Both the position numbers and the translations under genes were made by a program. The notes beneath the pieces are model-generated. The model saw only the letters and a program-made list of their open reading frames with translations. It ran no database searches and had not been told where the DNA came from. A stretch of DNA of 14,918 bases, taken from positions 1-14,918 of the forward strand of contig JBMFXG010000050.1 of assembly GCA_049964535.1 (NCBI GenBank). The letters run 5' to 3'. This DNA is from JAJYZP01 sp049964535 (GTDB lineage: Bacteria > Actinomycetota > Acidimicrobiia > Acidimicrobiales > Acidimicrobiaceae). Shown piece after piece: positions 1 to 7,850 of the stretch (the stretch's first letter is position 1; every line of letters starts with the position of its first letter).

Positions 1-1121
1 AGGTCGACTTTATCGTCCTCGCTGGAGATATCTACGACGGACCGCGTCGTGGGCTTTATGGAGAACACGTGCTACGAACTGAGCTCGCTCGGCTCGGGAG
101 AGAAGGGATCGCCGTCTACCTTGCACAAGGGAATCACGATCCAATCGAAGATGGATACCATCTCCACTCGAAAGTGCCGGACAACGTCTCAATCTTCCCA
201 CCGAAGGTGGCAGCGACGTATAAGCTCCGGTCCTCTGACGGTACGACGGTGCACATAGTCGGAGTCTCCTTCGGCGTTCGTCACGAACTGGAGGATCTGA
301 CTCCGCTGTTTCCGTTACGGGACGAGAGCGCCTTCACGGTCGGCGTTCTTCACTGTAGCGTCGGTACGAACTCCGAACATGAGCGATACGCCCCAACCTC
401 GCTCGACCGGCTGATTGCATTGAACTATGACTACTGGGCACTAGGACACATCCACCGCCGCACAACTCTTCGAAAGGCGTTGCCGCCGATTATCTACAGC
501 GGCAACACACAAGGTCTCTCCCTGAAGCCCTCTGAACGAGGCCCCAAAGGAGTGACGATCGTTACGGTCGATGGCGACATGGTAACGGCGGAGTTCGCTC
601 CCACCGGCGACGTCTGCTTCGATCTGATCTCGGTTCGGATCTCTAGCTATGAAGACATCGAGCAGGTGGTCGAAGAGTCGCTCCTCGCCGTGAGAGAGTA
701 CGAGCTTCCTCCGATGGCGACCTTTGCAGTTCTGCGTGTTGCCCTTGAAATACCTTGCCCTGCTCATCGGCGGCGCTCGTTCGCTGCGGAACTTCGAAGT
801 GAACTGAACGCCTTGCTTGCATCACTACATGATCGCTACATTGACTCAGTTGAATTAACGACCCCTCGAGTTGCCCGAAGCGAAGGTCTTGCAGAGACTC
901 TTGAAGGCTTTCTTCAGACGGTGAGTCCGGAAGATCTGCGACCGCTCTTAGTGGAGACGCTGGATTCGCTCCGACTTCCCAGCGTCCTTGCCGATGTAGC
1001 GGAGGGCCTCGATGAACCAGGTCTCGCCCTCCTACATGCACAGGCTCGTGACCTCGTGGTGTCGCTCATCTCAGGCGAGCAGCCGAGCGATGCCAAGGAG
1101 GAAGGAGTTGAGCAGTGGTGA
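1..1121 (+). CDS. SbcD/YhaO-like metallophosphoesterase (DNA repair nuclease family), 5' end truncated by window
   Basis: The reading frame is open from the first full codon (position 3), so the N-terminus lies outside the window; the GTG at 69 is internal. Visible calcineurin-like phosphoesterase motifs are GDIYD near the left edge (positions 24-38), GNHD (132-143), a LHCSVG histidine motif (about 352-369) and GHIH (about 442-453). They are followed by YSGNTQG, the counterpart of the YPG(N/S)xQG segment of SbcD/YhaO proteins. The first motif of the domain (DxH) is missing because of truncation. The remaining ~200 residues are a helical tail of the kind that contacts the partner ATPase in Mre11/SbcD. 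Family knowledge: Mn-dependent nuclease working with an SbcC/Rad50/YhaN ATPase. The stop codon overlaps the start of the ATPase gene, so the two are almost certainly co-translated. YhaO-like is favoured over classical SbcD because the partner is YhaN-like. The in vivo substrate is unknown. Confidence 0.88.
   Translation, partial: VDFIVLAGDIYDGPRRGLYGEHVLRTELARLGREGIAVYLAQGNHDPIEDGYHLHSKVPDNVSIFPPKVAATYKLRSSDGTTVHIVGVSFGVRHELEDLTPLFPLRDESAFTVGVLHCSVGTNSEHERYAPTSLDRLIALNYDYWALGHIHRRTTLRKALPPIIYSGNTQGLSLKPSERGPKGVTIVTVDGDMVTAEFAPTGDVCFDLISVRISSYEDIEQVVEESLLAVREYELPPMATFAVLRVALEIPCPAHRRRSFAAELRSELNALLASLHDRYIDSVELTTPRVARSEGLAETLEGFLQTVSPEDLRPLLVETLDSLRLPSVLADVAEGLDEPGLALLHAQARDLVVSLISGEQPSDAKEEGVEQW
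1095..1107 (+). promoter_or_regulatory. Double Shine-Dalgarno for the YhaN-like ATPase
   Basis: AAGGAGG (1095-1101) runs straight into AAGGAG (1102-1107) inside the end of the upstream gene. The second copy sits 7 nt from GTG 1115 and 10 nt from GTG 1118. It is one of the strongest ribosome binding sites in the window and supports a start at one of these two adjacent GTG codons. Confidence 0.75.
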
Positions 1122-4100
1122 CGTCTGACAGAGGTCAAAGTCTGCGTGTTGAGGTGATCTCGGCTGATCTTGATCTACTTGGGGATGGGCGACGAGTCAC
1201 ACTTGCTGATCTATCGCCGGGAATGACGTTGATCTATGGACCGAACGAATCCGGCAAGTCCACGACTCGTCAGTTGATTGCAGGTGGGATATTTCCCTAT
1301 CCGCGGGTCCGTAGTAATGCAAAAGTACGGCCGCCGGTGCTTGCAAATGGTCTCGTGTGTCTCTCACTTGGGGGTCGACGCGTCTCTGTGGGGTCTACCG
1401 CTCCTGAGACCTCAGGCAGGACCGCTGAAGAGCGCGAGGCGTTTGAGGTCTTGTCGGAGCTGCGAGAGTCGGTCGATCGGAACCTCTATCGGAGACTTTT
1501 TTGTATCTCTTATGAGGATCTCTTGACCTCTGGGGATCTCGTCGATGACGAAATCGTGAATCATCTCACGGGACTCTCTAGTGCTGGTGATACGGCGCGT
1601 TCGGTCCGAGAGGCGCTGGATCACCTTGAAGGTGATCGTTCACAGATATTCCGTCCTCGAGCTCGTTCTCGGGGTGCTCTCAACGCGTTACTGGGGAAAG
1701 AGGTGGACCTGGCGAGAGCCCTCCGCAATGCAAGGCGTGAGATTGGGACGGTCACCACGAAAGAGAGGGCTCTCCACGACCTTGAAGTTGAACTGGTGGC
1801 CCAAGAGGAGAGAACTCGAGAGCTCGAGACACAGTTCGCCGATCTCGTTGCGTTACAACGCTATCGTGAACAGCTACAGTCACTTCCGCAGCGACCTGAC
1901 AACGTCTCTCTACTTCGTCTTCACCTTGCAACACTGCTCGAGCGTAATCTTACTGCAGCCTTCGATTCGGTAAAGGTTGTACTCCAACGATTTGGGACAC
2001 TCCAAGAGGAGCACAGTGCTCGAGAGGACCTCCTTCGAGAGCGTGCGCGTCTGCAACAGAGTCTTCCGATTACAGAAGTTCGTGAGCGTGTTGTGGCGCT
2101 GACTCGTGCGCCGACGCTGGTGGTGCAATGGGAGAGCCTGCGTGATTTGGGCCGTGAGCTTGCTTCGGCTGAGACGCTCCTCTCGGAAGCGAGGAGAGAT
2201 GCCGGTTTCGCCGGATCTCATCTCTCGATAGCACAGATTCGGCCTCTCTCGCGTGAGGATCTCGAGATGGCAGAGCGCTGCGATAGCGAGGTTCTCGATG
2301 CAGTTCGTCTTCAACAGACCGTAGAGGCAGAGTTGAGACAAGGTCTCGATCATGGGGTAGGAGGAGAGCGGTCTCAAGTTGAGAGCCAGCTCGAACTGGA
2401 TTCTCTCGAAGAGTCTCGACGCAAGGTAGTTGCAAGACTGGCTCTAGCTCAATCCTTCGTCGGTGCACTTGAGAGTAGTCGGCTCGTGCTCTCTCATGTC
2501 AAGGAGCGCACGGGTCGAGATCTCAACGTTGAGCGGGTGCGCCGAGGGGTCGTGGTAACCGGGGTGGCTCTGCTCATCTTGGCGATGCTTGCGGGTGTGC
2601 TGTGGACAACGCGAGCCGTATTTGCTGTGGTGATGGTGCTTGCGCTTGCGTGTGCGGTGTGCGGACTGGCCATGATCTGGCGAGGCGCAAACCCTCGACG
2701 TCGCACGGCCGATCGGTCAGAGCGCTCAGCCGACCAAGCCGCAGCTCTCGACGCTACCTTGACTCTTAAAGAGCTCGGAACGATACTTGGGGTCGAGGAT
2801 CCGTTGAGTCCCCAGAGCGAGGTGGTGATTCGCTCGCTCATGGCTGACTTGTCGGAGGAATGCACCAGGATCGACAGTCGGCGCGGAGAGATTGCCGCCA
2901 AGCAAGAGCGCTATGCCAGCTTGCTTGAGCGGCAGAGCGTCGCCGCACGAGGAGTTGACCACGCACAGAAGCGAAGGATCGTGTTTCTTGCATCTCTCGG
3001 GATTGAACGAAACGAAGTCACCTCCGCTCGAGTGTTGCTTGAGTGTGTTCGCGAGGTCTCCAGCCTAGAAGCGCGATGTGACCACCTAAGGACTCAGGTG
3101 CGCAACGCTAGTGATCGACTCGAGCGTGGGCAGGTCGAGGCGAGAGATCTCCTGCGCCTGCGTCCAGGTTTAGGAGGGCTAGCACTGCAGCTTCTTGATC
3201 CCCCTGGCATCGTCTCTGAGCTCGATGGTTGGATCCGATCGATGGACTACGCATCGAACACTATTGAGAATCTGACGGTGCAAATCAGCAATAGTGAGAG
3301 AGCTAGCAACGAACTTGAGCATGAGCTCGCTTCGCTCTGGGTCCACCTCGAAGAGCTTCTCGCCACTACCCTGACCGAACGCAGTGCGGTCCGGGCGGAG
3401 CTCCTTCACGAAGAACTTCGCGAGGAGTTAAACTTTCGTGACCGGCTCGGTGCCTCTCAGGCGGTCTTAGAGTCTGAGCGACGCAGGCTCGGCGAACTCT
3501 TCTCTCCTGAAAGGATCTCACTAGTCGGACCTGAGCCAACTCGAGAGCTTCAACAACGCATCAATGAGTGCGAGACCGAGATCGCTCGTGTGCGAGCTGT
3601 GATCAATGCCTCTCGCCAAGAGGCTGAGCGGGTTTCAGGCGAGCTTGCCAGACTCGAGGCGAGCTCGTTGGTGGCTCTGGAGAATGAGTATGAAGCAGTC
3701 TGTGTCGAACTACGCGAGTTGACGCTCGACTACTTGCGTATGACCAGCGCTGCTCACATGCTTCAACGTGCTCACGCTCGATACGAGCTTGAGGTTCAGC
3801 CGAAGGTGATCGCACGGGCGGCGCAGCTCTTCCGCTCGTTCAGCGCTGGTGGATATGACGGAATCGTCTTGACTGCGGAGCGTGAGTTTGAGGTCGAAGG
3901 TGTCGCAAGTGCAGAGCGCCCGACCGGTCGAAAACGTGTCACCGAGCTCTCTCTGGGCACTCGTAACCAGTTGATTCTTGCGTTGCGGCTTGCGTATCTT
4001 GAGGTCATCCTCTCTCCTCGCTATATTCTTCCCATCATCTTGGATGACGTAGCCGTGAGCACCGATGAGAGCCGCCTGAGAGCGATCCTCCTAACGCTGC

Positions 4101-4228
4101 TAGGGCTCGCGCGGTCCCGCCAAATCCTCTACCTCACCTGTCACGAACGAGAGCGTGATCTCTTTCTCTCGTTAAAGAACGAGTTTCTAGATCTGCCATG
4201 CTCTGTAATCGACCTTGTCGATGGTTGA
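1115..4228 (+). CDS. YhaN/SbcC-like AAA/ABC-type ATPase with coiled coils and central membrane hairpin
   Basis: The 1037-residue protein has split ATPase halves. Walker A GPNESGKS is at residues 42-49; the ABC signature-like ELSLGT (944-949), a hydrophobic Walker B ILPIILDD (971-978) and an H-loop histidine in TCHERERD (about H1010) are at the C-terminus. Between them are long Glu/Arg/Leu-rich coiled-coil stretches, interrupted by two adjacent hydrophobic segments at roughly residues 480-500 and 503-525 (DNA about 2550-2690). This arrangement matches the YhaN group (COG4717-type) rather than classical SbcC, which has a zinc hook at the apex; I see no CxxC hook here. Inference: an ATP-driven, membrane-tethered partner of the upstream phosphoesterase in DNA end processing or repair. 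Start: GTG 1115, or GTG 1118, which would give the common GTGA stop/start overlap. Confidence 0.88.
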   Translation: MVTSDRGQSLRVEVISADLDLLGDGRRVTLADLSPGMTLIYGPNESGKSTTRQLIAGGIFPYPRVRSNAKVRPPVLANGLVCLSLGGRRVSVGSTAPETSGRTAEEREAFEVLSELRESVDRNLYRRLFCISYEDLLTSGDLVDDEIVNHLTGLSSAGDTARSVREALDHLEGDRSQIFRPRARSRGALNALLGKEVDLARALRNARREIGTVTTKERALHDLEVELVAQEERTRELETQFADLVALQRYREQLQSLPQRPDNVSLLRLHLATLLERNLTAAFDSVKVVLQRFGTLQEEHSAREDLLRERARLQQSLPITEVRERVVALTRAPTLVVQWESLRDLGRELASAETLLSEARRDAGFAGSHLSIAQIRPLSREDLEMAERCDSEVLDAVRLQQTVEAELRQGLDHGVGGERSQVESQLELDSLEESRRKVVARLALAQSFVGALESSRLVLSHVKERTGRDLNVERVRRGVVVTGVALLILAMLAGVLWTTRAVFAVVMVLALACAVCGLAMIWRGANPRRRTADRSERSADQAAALDATLTLKELGTILGVEDPLSPQSEVVIRSLMADLSEECTRIDSRRGEIAAKQERYASLLERQSVAARGVDHAQKRRIVFLASLGIERNEVTSARVLLECVREVSSLEARCDHLRTQVRNASDRLERGQVEARDLLRLRPGLGGLALQLLDPPGIVSELDGWIRSMDYASNTIENLTVQISNSERASNELEHELASLWVHLEELLATTLTERSAVRAELLHEELREELNFRDRLGASQAVLESERRRLGELFSPERISLVGPEPTRELQQRINECETEIARVRAVINASRQEAERVSGELARLEASSLVALENEYEAVCVELRELTLDYLRMTSAAHMLQRAHARYELEVQPKVIARAAQLFRSFSAGGYDGIVLTAEREFEVEGVASAERPTGRKRVTELSLGTRNQLILALRLAYLEVILSPRYILPIILDDVAVSTDESRLRAILLTLLGLARSRQILYLTCHERERDLFLSLKNEFLDLPCSVIDLVDG

Positions 4229-4265
4229 GGTCTCAGCGACGATGGTGGCCCACTTTTGAGATCTC
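4227..4265. other. Imperfect hairpin between convergent genes; possible weak bidirectional terminator
   Basis: The arms GAGGTCTCA (4227-4235) and TGAGATCTC (4257-4265) can pair over 9 bp, with one G:U in the + transcript, around a 21-nt loop. The hairpin starts inside the yhaN-like stop codon and lies between convergent genes. Neither side carries a T-tract, so intrinsic termination is doubtful. The rest of this 112-bp gap holds nothing I can identify. Confidence 0.25.
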
Positions 4266-4340
4266 CCTTGTGAGCTTCGAAGGTCTTGTGACTGTCACTG
4301 CGATTCGGCATCAGTGCACAGCCGCGTTGTGTGCTCGGTG

Positions 4341-5171
4341 CTATCGGTGATGGCGGATGCGGGCAAAATGGTCTAGTGGTCCGTTCCCGTGACCTAAGAC
4401 CCAGGAGAGCGATCCGTGGAGAGCGGCGTCGATGTATCGCTTGGCACCTTCAATAGCTGGGAGGAGGCTCTCTCCTCGGACGAGATTTGAGACTATTGCC
4501 GCTGAGAGGGTACACCCGGTGCCGTGTGAGTGCGCATTGGGAATGCGTGCACCGACGAAGGTGACGACCTCGCTCCGCGAGACATAGATGTCTGACGAAT
4601 CGTCGGTGTTGGCTAAGTGCCCTCCTTTGATGAGGACGTGGCCAACGCCGAGAGCGAGAATCTTTCTTGCAGCTTCAACCATGTGGTCTGGGTTTAGAAT
4701 CGTCATCTCCGCGAGCACTTCCGCCTCTGGAATATTCGGGGTGACGAGGAGAGCGTGGGGTAGGAGATCAGTAGCGTATGCGTCGATCGCTCCGGGGCTG
4801 AGAAGGCGATCCCCAGATGCTGCGACCATGACGGGATCGACAACGAGACGAGGTAGTGATCCGTGCCTAGCAACTTGCCCAACGGCTGAGACGATCTCTT
4901 TCGTAGCGAGCATCCCGGTCTTGGTGCCGCGGACCGAAAAGTCCCCAGTGACGGACGTGATCTGCGCAAGGATAACGTCCACGTCGAGGATGGAGATTCT
5001 CTGCACGCCTTGTGTATTTTGCGCAGTCACTGCAGTGATGGCGGTCGTCCCAAAGACGTGATGCGCTGCAAAAGTCTTGAGATCAGCTTGTATCCCGGCT
5101 CCTCCGCCAGAGTCTGATCCTGCGATCGATAACGCTACGGGAGGGCTGCGGTGAGCTATCGTATCCACCAT
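4341..5171 (-). CDS. thiD: Hydroxymethylpyrimidine (phosphate) kinase
   Basis: ThiD phosphorylates 4-amino-5-hydroxymethyl-2-methylpyrimidine (HMP) and then HMP-P to HMP-PP, the pyrimidine donor for thiamine phosphate synthase, in the cytoplasm. With the ATG start the protein is 276 residues, normal for the ribokinase-like family. Visible motifs are AGSDSGGGAG (17-26), TAVTAQNTQG (about 46-55), TKTGML (83-88), VVDPVM (110-115), TPNIPEAE (144-151), IKGGH (181-185) and the GTGC anion-hole/catalytic loop (217-220). It is the last gene of the thiO-thiS-thiG-thiD run, 60 nt after thiG. The frame is open back to a TTG at 5213 (290 residues, 18 nt after thiG), but the ATG at 5171 fits the family N-terminus better, with a GTAAGG-like purine tract 5 nt upstream; neither ribosome site is strong. 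No fused ThiE domain is present. Confidence 0.95.
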   Translation of the reverse strand: MVDTIAHRSPPVALSIAGSDSGGGAGIQADLKTFAAHHVFGTTAITAVTAQNTQGVQRISILDVDVILAQITSVTGDFSVRGTKTGMLATKEIVSAVGQVARHGSLPRLVVDPVMVAASGDRLLSPGAIDAYATDLLPHALLVTPNIPEAEVLAEMTILNPDHMVEAARKILALGVGHVLIKGGHLANTDDSSDIYVSRSEVVTFVGARIPNAHSHGTGCTLSAAIVSNLVRGESLLPAIEGAKRYIDAALHGSLSWVLGHGNGPLDHFARIRHHR

Positions 5172-5231
5172 GGCGGCCTTACGCCCCTCTTCCTCTGATT
5201 GTCTGAACTCCAATGCTCTGCAGGGCTGCCA

Positions 5232-6083
5232 CTACCGATCTGACAGCATTGCGATTCCCTCTTGCGCAGTGGAGGCTAGCGCGTCCTGGCGACGAGGGAT
5301 CCGCCCTGCTCTCTGAGCCTCGAATCCGGCCCGTACTCCGAGCGACATTGCACGTGCCATTGCGATTGGATCGACTGCTCGGGTGATCGCCGATGCGACA
5401 AGGACTCCGTCGCAGCCGAGCTCCATTGCGAGAGCGGCATCTGAAGCGGTGCCGATGCCTGCGTCGAGGATGAGTGGGACGCTAATTTGGTTACGCATTG
5501 CCATAATATTGCTGGGGTTCAAGATACCGAGACCGGACCCGATCGGTGATCCGAGAGGCATGACCGCTGTAACTCCGACTCCTTCGAGGTGGGCACCGAG
5601 TACTGGGTCGTCGTTGGTGTAGGCGAAGACGTGGAAACCACGAGCCACGAGCTCTCGTGCAGCCTCGACGAGCTCGAGCGGATCTGGGCGTAAAGAGGTG
5701 TCGTCTGCCACTACTTCGAGCTTCACATTGTTGGTCTCAAGCGCCTCGCGCGCGAGCTCTGCGGTTCTGATGGCCTCTCGGGCGCTAAAGCAACCGGCGG
5801 TGTTGGGGAGAATGTGTACTCCGAGAGGTTGTAGCGTCTCGAAGAGGCCGCTGCCGGAGCCGGTTGGATCAAACCTACGAATTGCGACCGTTACGAGCTC
5901 GGTCTGGGAGGCCTTGATGATGTCGATAATGCTTTGATGCGAGGGTGCTCCACCAGTTCCTACGATCAACCTCGATTTGAGCACAAGGTCACCGATGTGA
6001 AGTGGAGCTGGTCCCATTGCTCTCGGTTGTCCTTGACTCTCGATCTCGCTGTTCATCGGTACTACTTTCATCGTTGTGGACAC
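5232..6083 (-). CDS. thiG: Thiazole synthase
   Basis: ThiG condenses 1-deoxy-xylulose 5-phosphate, dehydroglycine and the sulfur of ThiS thiocarboxylate into the thiazole phosphate of thiamine. The 283-residue protein is a TIM barrel with the Schiff-base lysine in VKLEV (K121), the phosphate-binding MPLGSPIGSGLG loop, the LDAGIG strand and DGVLVASAIT. It ends with the usual GRIPRR segment. Start GTG 6083 shares one base with the thiS stop (TAGTG) and has AAGGTGG (6087-6093 on this strand) only 3 nt upstream, so the genes are translationally coupled. The family core begins near residue 28 (LHIGDL), so there is an N-terminal extension of about 25 residues; ATG codons at residues 5, 10 and 23 are alternative starts. 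The neighbours thiO and thiS make its glycine-derived and sulfur-carrying substrates. Confidence 0.95.
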   Translation of the reverse strand: MSTTMKVVPMNSEIESQGQPRAMGPAPLHIGDLVLKSRLIVGTGGAPSHQSIIDIIKASQTELVTVAIRRFDPTGSGSGLFETLQPLGVHILPNTAGCFSAREAIRTAELAREALETNNVKLEVVADDTSLRPDPLELVEAARELVARGFHVFAYTNDDPVLGAHLEGVGVTAVMPLGSPIGSGLGILNPSNIMAMRNQISVPLILDAGIGTASDAALAMELGCDGVLVASAITRAVDPIAMARAMSLGVRAGFEAQRAGRIPRRQDALASTAQEGIAMLSDR

Positions 6084-6343
6084 TATCCACCTTGGACTAT
6101 CGTAACGATCTCGACGGAGCTACCTGGACTGAGCCAGGTCGTGGACCACTGTGAGCGGAGCACAAGCTCACCATTAACCGCAACGGCCACACCTTTAGAG
6201 GGAAGGTTGTATCTCGTCAGTAGCTGGTCGAGCGCTTCACCATCGAGAACTTTGGCCGGTTCTCCGTTGATGGTGATAGGTATCTCGAGACCTTGGCTCT
6301 CGCCGGGGTCTTTTGATTCCGTCGAACTCTTGCTTGTAGTCAT
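6083..6343 (-). CDS. thiS: Sulfur carrier protein for thiazole synthesis
   Basis: This is a small ubiquitin-fold carrier whose C-terminal Gly-Gly is adenylated and converted to a thiocarboxylate, then donates sulfur to ThiG. It shows the ThiS core ITINGEPAKV, a GVAVAVNGELV strand and the hallmark ending EIVTIVQGG. Start ATG 6343 gives 86 residues and has AGGA 4 nt upstream on this strand. An in-frame TTG at 6376 would add 11 more. Typical ThiS is about 66 residues; the extra ~20 N-terminal residues here are Ser/Thr/Glu/Lys-rich and look disordered. The stop overlaps the thiG start by one base. The adenylating enzyme (ThiF-like) and sulfur donor are not in this window and must be supplied elsewhere. 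Confidence 0.93.
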   Translation of the reverse strand: MTTSKSSTESKDPGESQGLEIPITINGEPAKVLDGEALDQLLTRYNLPSKGVAVAVNGELVLRSQWSTTWLSPGSSVEIVTIVQGG

Positions 6344-6420
6344 TGATCCTGCGCGCTCCGATGTGTTTGCGGACAAATTCTTGCTTCCGTGCTCCCTCCA
6401 TGTGAGGCCGGTAGGTCGCG

Positions 6421-7578
6421 TTAGGAGACCGTATTTGGACGACGTTGCGGTTTCACCATATCATCGTACGCACTCAGAGCGCCACGTTCCTCAGCGATCA
6501 TCTCAGCTAAAAGGTATGAGGTGTAAGGGGCGAGCAGAAAGCCGTGGCGAAAATGTGCCGTGTTGAGGTAGAGGCCCTCAACCCCTGTGGCACCAACCAA
6601 AGGTCGTGCGTCGGCCGTGGCCGGGCGATAGCCGGTCCGGACTTCGAAAAGCTCGGTCTCCCGGAGCTCTGGGACGATGGTCGTGGAGTCTCGAAGTAGC
6701 TCGAAGACTGCGCCGACTCGCGGCCCTTGACCCGGAGGTCTCTCTTCCATCGATGCTCCAACGACGATCTCACCGTGACTCCGAGGCACTATGTAAGACC
6801 ATCGCCCTTCGACAATGGAGCGCAGGACGTGGAGCGGTCCCTCGAATCCTATGGTCGGCTTGAGGCGAAGTATGTCTCCTTTGACGCCGCGCACCTTTGG
6901 AATCTCGAGACGGGAGAGCATGGCCTCGCCTAAGAGGAGAGAGAGATCAGCGGCACCGGTGGAGACGACTACCTTGCTCGCAGTGACCGTTGTTGCCAAG
7001 TCATCGGTAACGCTCCATACATGATCGTGGAAGCTCAGCAAGGTTACCTGAGCGTCTCGCACCGTTACGCCCCGGTCTCGTACCACGGCGTCGAGCGCAA
7101 CTAGAACCGATCGATTGTCGACCTGTACATCGATCTTGCTCCGGAGGGCTCCTGCAAGGCGTGGAGCTATCGATGGTTCGAGCGTGCGCGTCTGAGCGAG
7201 GGTAAGGGGCTCGAGCTCGATACCGAGGCCTTGGAGAAAGTCGTGAGTGCGTTTGAGGTCTTGCAGATCTCCGGGAGTAGCGGCGATCAGAAGTGTGCCA
7301 GTCTCGTCAAAGTAGATCTTCGTCGCTGCCTCGCGTTCGAGCCAAGGGGCAAAGTCATCCCAGTAGCTGCGTGCCTCGAGAAAGAGGGCTGCCTCGTCCG
7401 GGGCGAAGAAGGTGATCTCAGAAGAAGGGGCAAGCATCCCGGCGGCAACGTCGGAACTTCTTGGCCCCGAGAGCGGCTGGTAGAGCGCTAGTGAGATCTG
7501 CCTTCGGCTGAGTTGGTCGGCCAGCGTGAGCCCAGCGATGCCACCACCAACGATCACCACGTCGTAGTCGTTCTTCAT
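6421..7578 (-). CDS. thiO: Glycine oxidase
   Basis: ThiO is an FAD-dependent amine oxidase that converts glycine to dehydroglycine (iminoglycine) for ThiG, used by aerobic thiazole synthesis in place of the radical-SAM ThiH. The 385-residue protein opens with a Rossmann dinucleotide fold (VVIVGGGIAG, GGGIAG at 11-16). It has VKGDILRL and YIVPRSHGEIVVGAS in the DAO-type substrate domain, then TGYRPATADARPLVG with R318 and HFRHG with R344, the positions of the carboxylate-binding arginine region in the family. Start ATG 7578 is fixed by an in-frame TGA two codons upstream. There is only a GAGG one base away, so translation may be leaderless or weakly initiated. It is the first gene of the thi run; thiS follows after 77 nt. 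Use of ThiO implies an oxygen-respiring host (inference). Confidence 0.94.
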   Translation of the reverse strand: MKNDYDVVIVGGGIAGLTLADQLSRRQISLALYQPLSGPRSSDVAAGMLAPSSEITFFAPDEAALFLEARSYWDDFAPWLEREAATKIYFDETGTLLIAATPGDLQDLKRTHDFLQGLGIELEPLTLAQTRTLEPSIAPRLAGALRSKIDVQVDNRSVLVALDAVVRDRGVTVRDAQVTLLSFHDHVWSVTDDLATTVTASKVVVSTGAADLSLLLGEAMLSRLEIPKVRGVKGDILRLKPTIGFEGPLHVLRSIVEGRWSYIVPRSHGEIVVGASMEERPPGQGPRVGAVFELLRDSTTIVPELRETELFEVRTGYRPATADARPLVGATGVEGLYLNTAHFRHGFLLAPYTSYLLAEMIAEERGALSAYDDMVKPQRRPNTVS

Positions 7579-7715
7579 GCCTCAGTCATGTTATGTCACT
7601 TCTCAAGTCCTCGAGCCGCTCTGTGAGATGGAACGCTCACGATCGACTACGAGTTTGACGACCGAGAGATGTGATCTTGGCGGTTACTTCGCGTCCGTTT
7701 AGGGATCCCGGAGTC

Positions 7716-7751
7716 TGTTACCGAAATGTAACTAAATGTTTTCATGTCATC
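7716..7751 (+). promoter_or_regulatory. Tandem TGTNACY-like repeats, possible regulator box in the thiO / transporter divergent region
   Basis: Four related heptads follow one another: TGTTACC (7716-7722), TGTAACT (7727-7733), TGTTTTC (7737-7743) and TGTCATC (7745-7751). The first two are 11 bp apart, the next 10 bp on. The first pair also forms a perfect dyad GTTAC-N6-GTAAC (7717-7732), and a further GTTAC lies at 7683-7687. PHO boxes bound by PhoB/PhoP-type regulators are direct heptad repeats at 11-bp pitch, and the downstream gene is a phosphate-type symporter, so such a role is plausible but unproven. The site is about 100-135 bp before the transporter start and about 140-170 bp before thiO. 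I could not fix a convincing -35/-10 pair on either strand. Confidence 0.35.
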
Positions 7752-7798
7752 TAGAAGTGTTTTAGCTCTCTGAGACTTTGATGAGTGAGAATCTAACT

Positions 7799-7818
7799 GC
7801 GCACGAAACGTCGTGCGT
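7799..7818 (+). promoter_or_regulatory. Perfect short hairpin in the transporter 5' leader
   Basis: CGCACGA (7800-7806) and TCGTGCG (7811-7817) form a 7-bp stem, extended by a G:U pair, around the loop AACG. There is no T-tract. It lies 33 bp before the preferred transporter ATG and could be an operator dyad or an RNA leader structure. It argues mildly against the alternative start at 7821, which would sit immediately after the stem. Confidence 0.4.
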
Positions 7819-7850
7819 CCATGTGGCAGTGTGCTTTGACAGGTTGGATC

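Noticed and set aside
4588..5061. 157-residue + strand frame inside thiD
   Set aside because: It is the antisense shadow of thiD, whose - strand translation carries all the ThiD motifs; the + frame has a low-complexity Ser/Thr/Arg composition.
7579..7850. TPP riboswitch expected before thiO
   Set aside because: No CTGAGA or ACCTGAT core on the thiO strand; reported instead as an absence.
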